A stretch of 64,000 nt of DNA. Source: Ophiobolus disseminans. Its lineage: Eukaryota > Ascomycota > Dothideomycetes > Pleosporales > Phaeosphaeriaceae. The notes under the pieces were generated by a model. The model saw nothing but the letters and a program-made list of their open reading frames with translations. It searched no databases and was not told the DNA's origin. Where the stretch lies: assembly GCA_010093685.1 (NCBI GenBank), contig MU006222.1:310001-374000 (forward strand), in the 5' to 3' direction. Below are positions 44,401 to 56,231 of the stretch, in pieces; position 1 is the first letter of the stretch; each line of letters starts with the position of its first letter. The translations under genes were made by a program, and so were the position numbers.

Positions 44401-46190
44401 AGCTCCACGTTAGCGCAACACTAACAATGGCGGTGAACATGAGACTCTGCCGGAACGCTCGAGCTTTGCGGAGTGCGCATGCAGTGCAGACAACAGGACA
44501 ACGAAGTAACAGTGCTCCGAACTGATTCGAGGGCCACTATCGTTATGAAGCGCGCGGATAGTGCAAGTCCACCAACACACACTGCTGCACAACGAGACAT
44601 CGGACGCATGTTCATGCGCCATTTTCCAAAAAAGGCTGTCTTTCTGACCATTGCACATGAAGGAAGCGGCTCAACCACCACCCGTGGCCATGCCCCTGGA
44701 AGCGATACTGTTCAATTCGAAACCCAACAAACCGCTCGCAAGGGTCGAGCGCCAGCGTAACAGAACTTCCCGTTCAGCGTTGACAATTTCGAGCTTCGAC
44801 ATGATCGTCGGGCCTTTGCTCAGACTCCCGCACCACGCACGCAGATTTAGGCTGCGGGACAAGAAGCTTGGCCTGCATGAGATGACGAGAAGCACGCGCT
44901 AGGGGCTGCAGGTTTTGAATGGTCTGATCGGTTAATCCTCTAACGCCTTCGAAAGGAGCAAATTACGAGCCAGCCAACAGCTCCATTGGGGTGCCATCGA
45001 AAGTCGGTCGTAATGTTCTCTTGCCGTGAGGTTCCGCTCCATGGAAGCGGCTAGCCATGGTCAACGGTCCTTCTCTGTCAGGATTGCGCAATGAACCACG
45101 CCCTCGATGAACGACTGGCTGGTGTGGATGAGCCTATCCAGCCAGAGTATGTCTATCACAAGACCACAGTTCGTGGCGGAAGGAGGCGATGATTGGCAAA
45201 TTTACGAGCATAAATTTCCGAGATCATTTCGCAGGCGCAAACTCTCAAAATTTCGAAAGGTTTCCAGCCAGGACCCTAGTCGATATATTGGCTGAAGCCA
45301 ATCAGCAGTGAGGCGATCGCATGTAGACGGAATCCAGTCGGAGCGCTTTGCTGGGTATGTGTTCGCCAACTTTTGGCGCTCTGTCCGCTCGCCCTGACAC
45401 ATCTTCTGAACCGCCGCAGAATGAGCCGCCGCAGAAAGACCCACACATCAAACTCAAAGTGACTGCGGGTGAGCCACAGACAATGCACAGGATCAGGCAG
45501 GAAAGGACAGCGGCCCTGGCGGAGTCAGAGCAGTGCCGCAGGCGTTACGAGATCGTCGTATGGACGCCCTGCTTTTTCGTCATTGGGCCTCGGATTCAGC
45601 GAGCACCCATGCTTCAGACGTCGTAAGCTTAGGAGGAGCTAACCGATAGTGGTATCACCGCAACCCAGCTTTTGTTTGGGGCGAAGCGCACTCGCTTTCA
45701 TGGGCCGACCTGGGCATGCCGGTGACCGGGGGTCGAACGGCGCGTCAGCCCTTGGAGTTCCTCGTGTGCAACGCGAGGCTTGGGCAAGGTGTCCTCAGCA
45801 GCTGATGAGCGGTTGTGGAGTATGTGTGTGGGTCAGTGTGCAGGGCCTCACTCTGATGGCTTCAGCTTTCCCACTTGATTCGAGGATGCTGCATCTCGAC
45901 AGCGCCCCGCGTCCTGTGTTGAGCCATTATGGGTCAGTGCTGTCCTAGGGGCGATTGATTCGCTGACCACACAGCCGCCTGCAGATTCGCGCCATGACAA
46001 CTGAATCAAGGCCCGACTCGGCTCTAACCACCCTTGGCTAAGCTGTTCGCCCCTGCCTTGCCTTGCCTCCTCCTGCTAGCGTGTTAGTGCAGCCCGTCTG
46101 CATGCCACGCCAACGGCACGCATCGCTTGATCGAGTGGGACGCAGGCATCCTTTCTTCGTCATTAGCGCCATTTCCAGGCTCATCCTTCC
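41490..46190. other. Gene-free stretch of about 4.7 kb upstream of the kinase gene
   Basis: Many 60-120-codon frames on both strands overlap each other, lack intron-consistent extensions and do not look like proteins. There is no transposon, tRNA or long repeat that I can see, and base composition is not AT-rich as in RIP-mutated repeats. It may be a long regulatory region or contain noncoding transcripts. Confidence 0.4.
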
Positions 46191-46860
46191 ATATATTTAC
46201 AGAAAACTGGGGCCCTTTAGCTTGGCCAATAGCTCCCAGGGCCCTTCGAAGGCTGCCTTTAACAGTGCCCAGTCGTTCTCATACAACATACATCATATCC
46301 CGCCTCACAATTTATCACTACTACCACCACCCCAAACAAACGACCACCCTCCCCTTCCCACATTCCTTCAACGACAAAGCCGTACTTCATTTATCTCTAC
46401 CGGTCTCACCATCAAAGTCAGCCTTCGCGCGTCTTTGTTTGTTGCCTCCGCCACGTCACCTGACTGTTTGTATCTCAATCAGTCTCCAGGTCACGTTACC
46501 GGTTTTATAAGTTCGTTCGTCTCTGCCTTCGGAGGTTACCCCAAAGGACTTATCCATCGGCCCCACTGGACAAGACACACTTCCTTTTCTAAACTCACTC
46601 TAACACTGTCCTTGAGGCCTTTATTGGACCTGCGAGGACTTTTCTTCCTTCCACGACATCAGTATGTACCCGACGCCTCCAGCATCTCCGATTCACAATG
46701 GATTCTGCGCCCCGGAAGACCGATTAGGACAAATCCTCGCCGGAAGGCTTCAACTCACTGGCATACTTGGAGTTGGAGCGTATGGTGTCGTCTACACAGC
46801 CGTGGACATCCAGACAAACATCCCATATGCCGTGAAGGCACTCAACAAGATTGGCCTTGA
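46102..46860 (+). other. Upstream ORF overlapping the kinase start
   Basis: An ATG frame of 252 codons (MPRQRHASLDRVGR...) runs through the kinase leader and ends 196 bases inside the kinase coding region, in a different frame. Its composition follows the pyrimidine-rich leader, so it is probably not a functional protein. If transcripts start upstream of 46102 it would repress kinase translation. Confidence 0.35.
46191..46663 (+). promoter_or_regulatory. Kinase core promoter and pyrimidine-rich leader
   Basis: A TATA-like ATATATTTAC lies at 46191 and a CCAAT at 46226. Long C/T/A-rich stretches follow up to the ATG at 46664, the usual appearance of a fungal promoter and 5' UTR. Confidence 0.5.
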
Positions 46861-48023
46861 GCCCCGTCAACGCAAGTTCCAGCAGCGGGAAATTCAGCTT
46901 CACCATCAGGCCAGCGCTCATCCCAATGTAGTCTCCTTGGTCAAGATCATGGACGCTCCAGATTGCACGTACGTTGTCATCGAGTACTGCCCAGAAGGTG
47001 ACTTGTTCTCGAACATTACTGAGCAGGGCAAGTACATCGGCAACGATGATCTCATCAAGCGAGCGTTTCTCCAGATCTTGGATGCCGTGGAGTACTGCCA
47101 TTCTATTGGAATATACCACCGGGATTTGAAGCCGGAGAATGTCTTAGTCACTGACCAGGGCATGACCTGTAAACTTGCCGACTTTGGACTTGCCACGACT
47201 GACCACGTCACTTCTGACTTCGGATGCGGCTCGACATTTTACATGTCACCTGGTATGATTAGAGTCTTTACTCACTCTATGAGTCACGTGCTAACTTTAG
47301 GCAGAATGTCAAACATCAGCGCCCACGGCTTACTCATGTTATGCTTCAGCACCCAACGACGTGTGGAGCCTGGGGGTCATGCTCGTCAATCTCACATGCG
47401 GGCGTAATCCATGGAAGCGTGCGTCATTCGAGGACAGCACATTCCGTGCTTTCATGAAGGACCCTAAGTTTCTGCGAAACATCCTTCCGATCTCTTTGGA
47501 GCTGGACGCCCTCCTTCGTCGGATTTTCGAGTTCAACCCGGCAAAAAGAGCTACCATCCCTGAGATCAGGGAGATGCTTCTCCGATGCCCAACTTTCACA
47601 GCCTCGAAATCTGCAGTCTCATCCCCACTGCCGTCTCCTCCTTTCAGTCCCGTAGATTACACCCGGGATGCTGCCTTTAATGCCTGCTATCAGGCTCCTG
47701 CCATTCCATCAATGGCTCCCCTACCTGGACCAGTCTATTCTCCCACTCCCTTCCAGCACTCCACCTCCTCCGACAGCTGCAACTCGGACAACGAGTCCGT
47801 GTTCTCTTCCTGTTCATCAGCTTCGTCTGCTTCGTCTACGTCTTCTTACCACAACGTTTCTCCTCCGGCTCACAAGTTCTCCACCCGGGTACCCCAACCA
47901 ACATACGTTTCCCCCCCACCCCCGGCCAATACGTGGTTCCAGCCCTTCATTCAGGCGGCCAACATCGTCAAACATGTGTCCTTCCAGCCATCCATGATGG
48001 CTCAACCAGTACACGTCTACTAA
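46664..48023 (+). CDS. Ran1/Pat1-like serine/threonine protein kinase, two exons
   Basis: Exon 1 is 46664-47252 and exon 2 is 47305-48023. The 52-nt intron (GTATGA...AGGCAG, GCTAAC branch) lies just after the activation loop. The product is 435 aa. The kinase domain is complete: Gly loop GVGAYGVVY (36-44), catalytic Lys58 in AVKAL, catalytic Asp154 in YHRDLKPEN, DFG at 173-175, and NDVWSLGVMLVNLTCGRNPW after the splice. The Ser/Pro-rich tail of about 130 residues is disordered. It resembles S. pombe Ran1/Pat1 and yeast Sks1/Vhs1, kinases that control entry into mating and meiosis or nutrient responses. The ortholog in filamentous fungi is usually named a negative regulator of sexual conjugation and meiosis. 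It sits alone between two gene-free stretches. Confidence 0.9.
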
Positions 48024-51000
48024 ACTTCTTTGCTTACGACCATACGGGTTTTTTTTTATTCTGAATACGCTTCTTCACGATGTGTTTGTACCTTCTTTGC
48101 GTTAAAAATCATGATATCATGATAGCGATCTGTTTCTTGCAAGGTGTTGGGAGGGTTTTATATATATTTCGGCGTTTCAAAATAGAGAAACGAGGCAGAC
48201 TTTCTGCCCAGGCTTAGACTATGCCAGCTACGCTGGTGGCCTACTGTATTCAACTTTTGGAGGTCGCAGCCTTGATGGCACGGAGTTCTTTCTTGCGTTG
48301 ATACTTTATATCTTCAAACAACGGGGACAGGATGATCGGGCATGGCATGGAGTTGTATTGATCTGGACTTTGATCCCATCATGGTATACGGACATTTGCT
48401 TTCATTCGAAGAGATACCAGAGCATTGCTCAAATTAGCTGGAAGGTCGCTGGTCCAAGGACTGATGGATGTTTTGCAAATCAACAACCAAATCAATTTAC
48501 ACATTCAGGCACTGCGCAGTCGTCGCCAGTTGCCAAAACAATTACTTAACGACTTCCAATTTCACATCTATCGCCGTCCGACCTTCAGCTTCAATCTCGC
48601 TAGGCACTGCACGTCGAAACCCGAACTCCCAAGACCACCCCGTCTAACCGACCCATGCCAGCACACGGTGACACAAAATCCTTCAACGATGCAAAGAACC
48701 TGCAACAACCCTGCTACTCTTGCGCAGGCGTCCCAAATCGTGCCTCTACTTGCGCAAGAAATCGAATCAACAGCCAACCACATAACCTATCAGCCCACTA
48801 ACACTCCACGACATCATGCACATGCGCTTAGTGCAGCAATCTATCACGATAGACGCAGTAAGCCAAACCGTCGACAAATCACACGTCTCACCAGGCCCGG
48901 CACCTGCACGTCTCCTGCGTGCTGAGGGTGTAGGGTACACTAGTCTGGCTTGACAGGGACAATTGAGCCGGCCTGCGCCCTGCGATTGAAGCTAGCCCGA
49001 GCCAGCCTAAGCAAGTGTGTGAGATTATGACGGGAAGGGCACAAGCGGATGGAGGTGGACGGATAGCGGATGCAGGTGTTACGATTTGATGACAAGAACG
49101 CACGATCGAGACTCCCATGTTGAGATTTCACGCTTTCTGTCATAGCCGATGGTGATCTTGTTGAAGCGTTGAGAGGCTCGCCAGAACGGTCTCGAAGGGC
49201 CACGCGAATGCAGCACTACCCGGCGGACACGAGGCTATGTCGGGGCTACTAGTTTGGAGATGGGTGTACTGTGTTATTGTTTCTTGCTCAATGTGGTCCA
49301 GTAGAGCTGTCCTTCAGGACAACTGTTGCTGTGCCGGAGGCATAACTTGGTGCACTATGAAATTGCTCACAGGCAGCTGCGCATGTGTCTCAGCCATTCG
49401 AGGGCGTTGATGTGAAAATTCTCTTCGCTTCCACTCCGGTCAGCTGGCAGGCTGGCGGGCGCATTTCCCAGCAACAGCCGAACAGTCTCTCCAGCCTTTG
49501 CCCTCGTGTCGGTTAACCCTCCATCAAAGAGGCATGGCAAAAGGTGTCCACTAAACAACGTACATGCATTCATCTGCAGCAAGGCGTCACCGGAATCTCG
49601 ATCCCGCGAAGGGCACCGTTAGCAGAAACTTCGTTTTTGCAGCAGCCAATCCCCAAATGCTGATGAGGCATGATTACCAAAAAGCAATGACCACTGTCGC
49701 ATCCTGTACGAATCAGAGAATGCGCAGTCGTGATGTTTGCCCGTCGACGGACGCTGGCACTCGTTGGCGAGCATGGCTGCGTTGACCAAGCAGTGCACAG
49801 TGAAGATGACTTGTGCCAAGCCCTCGTGCCGTCGGGGTGGCAATTATCACACCCGGTGCATGCCGCCACCCATCAAACAAATCCCTCAACTCCATGCTTT
49901 CCGCATCTGCCTCCAAATGCCACAGCTATCAGCACCTCGCAGTCATGCAAGCTAATCCCGTGGTATTAAGCTTCATCTGACGCAGCGCGCAAGTGGCGAC
50001 GTCAATAATACGCCCAATTTATCGCGACCGAGTTTGCTGTGCATCCCATATTGATGCGCTGCAGTGTGGACTCTGCTTGCTTCTTCCCTTGTCACCGTCC
50101 CACTTTCCTGCTCTGGGCTAATCACGTGCCCCAATAGCATCCTGATCACCCTGCGATGAAGAGGATTGGCCTTGTCTCTCAACAACTCCGATCGACCCTC
50201 AGCCCATATGAGATCCATATTGTTTGACGTCGTTCGATGAAAGCGTCCAAGTTTGCTTCGTAACCCTGCTTCTTCTGCGGGTCTCAACCGTCGCCCATAC
50301 AGGCTTGTTCCATGATCCCGCGTACTGAAGGCTGGAGCTACATCGACTTTGTTTCCTACGGAAACCGACGTACAGAGTCACGCATTCGTGTCATCCTTCC
50401 GTACCCCAGAAATTGCTTGCTCCAAGCCACAGGGCCAAGATGCCGGTTTCTTACCAGCGAATGTTCTGGCAGGAATCCTGCTGCCTCCGATAAAGGAGTG
50501 ATCTGCATTGATTCGGGCCTTACAACGCCCATCAACGCAGTTGACTAGCAGAGCACGACAAGGTTGCATGTATTGAGATTGCAGCTCCTGTTTATGACAG
50601 CTCGACGTAAGACACCGTGCACGGTAAGCTTTCGTGGCTGTTCTCTCGTGTTACAGTTACACGGCAAGCCGTCTTTCAAGAACATGTGCCCGTCTCAGCG
50701 GTCTCCAACACCCGATGTCCAGCCTTGCGGGCAGGCGGTCTGTGCAGTGGCCGTATTCGCGGCCTGAACGGTGGGTGTTTGCTTTTTCTCCAATGAGTCA
50801 GATTTCGTGAGCCAAGCGATCCACCTTTCCGCAACACGGGAAGTTTCTGGGTGGCAGCGCATTGATGCGGCTGCTCGGAGTTTTCCTGCGACACTCCTCC
50901 CGCATGGTGGAGCTCGCCGGTCAAACCAGCATGTCACGCCAGCGACAGTCGATATCGGTCGCCCTTCTCCTGTACACCTGATACCGCCGACTTGAACAAT

Positions 51001-53653
51001 TGCCAGGCACTCAGACACAGACTGTAAGACTCATACTGGCCAACGCACTGTGCATCGTATCATGAAGGGAGACATGCAATTGACGGAAACAGAAAGGTCA
51101 TTTGCAGTCACAAACTCCGCTCCAGCCTCACCTGTGCCCATGTCCACCGCGAGCTTATCCGCACGTCTTGCCTACCTCGGATCAGTCTCGTGACACTGAT
51201 CTCACGCTGGTAGTTGCAGGTCACACGAACTCGGTGATCATGGTAAAGTTCTACCTGATCAACCACTCGACCTACCATGCACAGCATATTCTGATCTGAC
51301 ATGGTCCTCCCCACACGTGGCACGACATGCGCCAGCTGTCAAACCGGTGGTTGACCACCGGGACATGGCCTCATGCGAAGAAAACGGTTGTTCAGCCTCT
51401 GTCATACCATGAGCTCCTCGTTCGGGCCTCATGCAGCGATGCGCTTGCTCTGGTGCCCTTTCGTGCCCTCTGCAAGTTTCACGAAGTTTGACTCCGCCCC
51501 ATTTGCCGCTGTGTATCATACCTTGAAGATCCTCGTACGCTTGTATCAAGCGGCTTCCCGTTCATGTACCTCCGGCCCGCGAGATTCACTGGCCATGTTC
51601 GAGTGCTTCCGACCGATCGCGCTTCAGGGTTTCGATTCGGGAAGTCGCATATTGCCATCCTTCTTTTGATCTTGCACGGAGGACAAGAGCGAGACTGACA
51701 GCGGGTTGGCGTTCCGATGTCTTCGACAGGCGGGCATGGAGTCACAGTTCAGCCGCTTGGTGCTCCGTGTCTATGGTTTTCAACAGCCTAACAGGTGCAT
51801 TGTCGAACACTGTCCTTCCGGTTGTTGTAGCAGGGCACCACTGACGAAGGATGAGCTAGGCACGTACACCAGGGGTTCTACCCCAGAAAAGCAAGATCCG
51901 AAGGCTCGGGTCCATGCAGTAGATATCGCAAAGACATCGAACGATCTAGTAGCTTGGTTCGAAACGACTCGTCGCTCCTCACATCGACCCGCAACAGCCG
52001 CGTCACACATCAGAATTTGGAGCGCTATCACTCGCCAGTACGCGGGGGCACGGAAAGAGGGCGAGTGTCTTTGTGCCGACACGGCGCGACATGCAAGGAG
52101 GCATCCGCTTTCTATGGTACGGGAGACTGCATATGTGCCCTAGTCGATCCGACTGTCATGTTTGGCCCAGAAACACAGCCTCAGCACCGACCCGATGACT
52201 ACCTGATGCCAATAGCGTCCTTACACGGGCGCGGTGTGTATTTCCTTCGGTAGAGCACAGCCACAGACATATCATGTAGCCATCTTGTCATTCTGTTACT
52301 GGCGACCAATTTGTGAGGCACGGCTTCGAGCACCACGCGATACCAATGCTCGATGCAGCAACCACCCGTGGGCACAGCAAACAAGTGGCTCACCGCAGCA
52401 AAGCAGTTTGCCGTCGTGCATGCAAGCATGCAGCTCGCAAACATTGGGGTAGGCAGCAGCGAGAGGATCCAGCAAACTATGAATCTGCTACCCAGCCGCA
52501 GTGCACGTAACCGCCTCTCTTCTCGAGTCCTCGTCCCACAGCATGTGCAGCAGCGTCGGAACATTTAAACCAGTAGCTGTCTGGACTTCGAGTCCGTCTC
52601 GAACTACATTGACCACAGCATATGTGCTTGCATGCATTCCCCGCATCTCGACACGCGCTATTGGGATACAATGCATGTAGTTTTCGAGCAAACGGTTGTG
52701 CATACGGGTTCAGCATTTGCGCAACGCGGTCGTGGAATGGTAGCGAAGCGCCTGGAGACGGGTGGAATCAACCTATTGGCTCTTGATGTCAAGTAGAGTG
52801 CAATCCAATGTGCTGTCGGGGCATAGCCATCGGTCATTCTTCGGGGGATATCAAGGTGTCAAGTCTTCCACGGTTCGTAATACTGAGTGTGTGTATGTAT
52901 TTTCGCTTCTTGAACACCCAATGTCAAATCTCAGCATGCAGTCATTATACTATACCAGCATTATCATGTACACTCTAAGACGTGAAAGTTAAGAGCCCAC
53001 GCGTGAAAATTTATGTAGATACACAACTAGAATCGCATCCGTATCTGCATGTTATGTTTGTGATAACATTCTATGTCTGTATCTAACTAATCTCCTATCA
53101 CTCTGATACACGAATATCGGAGTTTCTACATGTGAAAACGTATGCAAATGCAGTGTCAGAATGACATCCTTTAGGGCGCAGCAAGACTGGAAAAGCCCTC
53201 TCATATCTCACATAGTAGCCCAGCTGTTCATTTCTACTACCTGCAGCTATCTACCCAGTACGATCGGCAATAGAAACCAAGGGTGACGCAGATAGCACGG
53301 ATCGGTGGATATGGTTGGGACGGTATCTAAATTTTGCGTTGTGAGAGAAGTGGGGATACAATGGCGGTGTTGAATATAAGGCCGAAGTAGGAGCCGACAA
53401 CGGTAGCATTGATAATTTTGAGAAGCGCATGGCGAGTCTTGGAGTTTTTTGAAGGGTCCGGAGGCGTGTTTGTTTCTGGTAGATACTATGTTCGTGTTTC
53501 CGGTTATAGTTGATATGTGTATCGTCTCGTCTGTATTTTGTTGAAGAAGGTGAAGCATCCGAGAATATCTTCGTCGGAGGGTGGCCATGGTCGCTTCACG
53601 TGGCGCGAAAAATTCTCGTTGAGGTAACAGGCCTATAGCTAACCTCTGAGGTT
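48024..53653. other. Gene-free stretch of 5.6 kb
   Basis: A 16-bp perfect palindrome (ATCATGATATCATGAT) lies at 48108-48123, just after the kinase stop, probably in its 3' UTR. Frames of up to 166 codons exist (for example 48425-48925), but they lack ATG starts or credible composition. No transposon, tRNA or long repeat was recognised. Around 53327-53632 (-) there is a protein-like frame broken by two stops, which may be a relic. Confidence 0.4.
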
Positions 53654-55774
53654 CTACACAATCGTAAGCACCAATTCCCTAGCCGACCTATCGTACATAT
53701 CGCTCAAGGCTCGGTCTTCCCTAGTCAATCCATCGTACAGATCGTTCACGGTATACATCACACCAATGCGCTCAAAGCTCCTCATTTCACAGTCAATCAT
53801 CCTCAAGACTAGCCAGCCTTGCTCTCGTTCGTTGAGTCCCAAGTCCTTCTCATTGACTTTCATAACAAGCACCGCGGAGCCTTGTGACTCACGCAATGGA
53901 TCTGAGTCATCCAAGTGGTAGTCAGGATATATGAGATATGAGAATTGGCCACCAGAGATGTCCCAGTGCATGGAATACGCGGGTGTCTTGAGATACAACT
54001 CGATCGACATCCGGGTATGCTGATGCGCTTTGCTTGAAACATTGATGCTGACGCTTGACTGGAGGGAGAAGGATCCATTGAACTGATATACCCCGATCAA
54101 GCACTTGCCCTGTACAACCAGGGTGCTGGAGGATAGTTCGCCAGTGACATCATCCCCTTTCGGAGCCATCGAGGCATTGATGATGCTCACGAAGGTTCGT
54201 GGCATCAAGTTCATGCTCTGGCGGAAATGCACACTGCCCACACCAGCAGCCCACGACCACGTCGGTGCCCGCCATTCTTGTGGGCGCGGGTGGAAGGGCC
54301 CGTCGTCTGTTTCGCGATACCACGTCAAATTGTCGATCAGAGTCTTCTCCCAGAGGCCTGCCAGGTAATTACCCTGGCCAGCACTATCTTTTCGCTAGTC
54401 ATTGTAAGGCAGGAAATACATCTTTGGGACATGTGAGATCCGTGTTTGTATAATCTTGAACGATCTTCTGCCATGTGGCCTGCATCAAGAGCTGTCCTGA
54501 CAATCCTACATCGATCTCATGGTGGACGGGAAGCAACGCCATGATGGAGCACTCGCAATTGCTGGTTTGGTGACATTCCCACGCCAATTCGTGTGCGGTA
54601 AAACTTATGATTCTTCGTGAAAGTTTTCTTTCCTGAAAAGCCTACATTTCACAGAGATGATTATTAGCAAATGGTCTACATTTTGGTTTTAAATTTCTTA
54701 CCCAGCCCCTGCGCAAAAGAGGACAATTATCTTTTAGCCCTTCTCTATGTGCTAAGCCAGTGCGGGTATGAAATGTAGCGCAGTCGCCCGCTTCTACCTC
54801 GATTGTGGTGAATCGTGATCTGTGTTCGTTAGCCGAGACAGAGAAGCAGCCTTCCGTGGGATTCGAGGCTTTGGAAGCAGCCAATGTAAGAAGAGCAGAC
54901 TCATAAATGTCTGCCATCCTATTTCCTTCATGTCTCCAGTCATTGACAAAATCTTGTATGATGCACAGACTATCAATCCATAGATACTTCAGACCTAACG
55001 TTTGCGTGAATTCAATCGCATCACGAAAAGTGCGTGGTGGCCAACCCCATGGTATCCCAGCTTGAAAATGCTGTAGTGTTTCGGTAGTAGTCCTTAGCAC
55101 GAACCGAGGGTTATCTCTCCAGCAATGGCTCAAACAAGCATACGATGCGCGTTCGCCGTTGGATATATGTAGTCGGACTTGTTTGTGTCCATTGATTTGG
55201 ACTACTCTTGTCGGTAGGGCTCCTATGGTGGATACAGGGCAATTGTGCTTAGTCACACAATTTGCTAGCCATGAGCGAGCCTTTACTCTTGCTTGCTCTG
55301 AATCAGTATATCCTGAGATCTGATCGCTAGTAGCCATGGAAACTGGCCAAGACGACTTAGCTTTAGAGACATTAGCTGATGCCAAAAAAAAAACAAGATG
55401 TATCGGCCACGAACATGATTCTGCGTTACGATAGTCTTCTGTTGGGAGCTTGCAAAGGTCGATCCAGGGAAACCGCCAATCATCTTTGAACCCTTGCAAC
55501 CGGCAGCCTAGTAAACCCCCTGCCACTGATTGATGTGTAACCCCACGGCGGTGTTATGGAAGCGTTCCATGTATGGTTCGATAGCAAAGAGAAGAATGTT
55601 ACAACCTCTACAATCTGCCTTCGCACCACTCTTAACATTTTCAACAAAGGAGGCATGTTTGTAAACTATGTTGTATACCTTGCGACCATATTGTTCGAGA
55701 TCGAGGTTCAGACATGCGCGACAGACTTGTCCAAGCCGGGTGGCGTTTGGGGGATGCTTGGATGAGACTGACAT
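53654..55774 (-). pseudogene. Second HET-domain gene, apparently disabled
   Basis: The N-terminus starts at 55774 (MSVSSKHPPNATRLGQVCRA). The HET core lies in 55526-54702: ASYACLSHCWRD, IPWGWPPRTFRDAIEFTQTL, KYLWIDSLCIIQDFVNDW and SALLTLAASKASNPTEGCF. An intron at 54642-54701 (GTAAGA...TGTAG) joins LLRRGW to AFQERKLSRR. Downstream, DVFPALQ is followed by TGA (54401-54399) where family members have Gly of FPALQGLAK. An extra A in the AAAA run at 54389-54392 then shifts the frame, before coding resumes with SAGQGNYLAGLWEK and continues to 53654. Near the N-terminus a TAG (55510-55508) and an A10 run (55384-55393) also separate the frames, though an intron there is not excluded. A weak intron from 54427 to 54385 could bypass the TGA, at the cost of the conserved motif. 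Confidence 0.72.
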
Positions 55775-56231
55775 TCCGCGTGAGTGTGCGATATAGAAAA
55801 TGTAGAAGTGTGGGCGTGCAGTTGACCCCAGGTCGGCTGCCTAGTCGCTAATCCCAGCCTTACTCAGCAACATACTGCACCGCTACAGGGCACACGATGC
55901 GACATGACGTATGTGATGGGAACCCAAAAACCACCGGTGAGACATACTTATGTTAATTACGCTCATAAAGCTGTGTTTCACTATTATGGCGAAAATGTTT
56001 TCATGTAGTGTTTGCTTTTGTGCCGAAACTTACAACTCCTGGAACTCATTGTATGTCATTGACTAAGAGTAAACCCAATTAATAATAAAGCACCTGCACA
56101 AATCCTGGCACTTTCCATACCCCGCCCGATCTGAGTCTCGGAAAACCCGCAAACTAACATAATGCCTATCAATAACAACAACAGCGACAACCCACAACAC
56201 ACCGCGCAACTCCATTACTAACATACCCGTC
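55775..56231. other. Intergenic region
   Basis: Promoter side of the HET pseudogene and 3' side of the transcription factor gene. No gene supported. Confidence 0.45.

Noticed and set aside
45725..45745. GGGGGTCGAACGGC resembling a tRNA T loop
   Set aside because: Stem pairing fails and no cloverleaf can be drawn around it.
48425..48925. 166-codon frame after the kinase
   Set aside because: It does not begin with ATG, its second half looks like random basic/Pro/Thr sequence, and no splice extension was found.
51706..52143. 145-codon frame in the gene-free region
   Set aside because: Composition is mixed Cys/Arg/His-rich with no recognisable motif, and similar-length frames overlap it on the other strand.
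53247..53632. A 113-codon ATG frame (53247-53588, -) with a good start context, and in another frame a protein-like stretch (53632-53327) with a hydrophobic segment
   Set aside because: The two frames compete. The more protein-like one has stops (TAA at 53506-53504 and another soon after) that no GT-AG intron removes. It may be a relic, but nothing identifies it.
41490..53653. Idea that the gene-free stretches are RIP-mutated transposons
   Set aside because: Base composition looks balanced rather than AT-rich, and no long repeat, terminal repeat or transposase-like segment was seen. A repeat search would decide.
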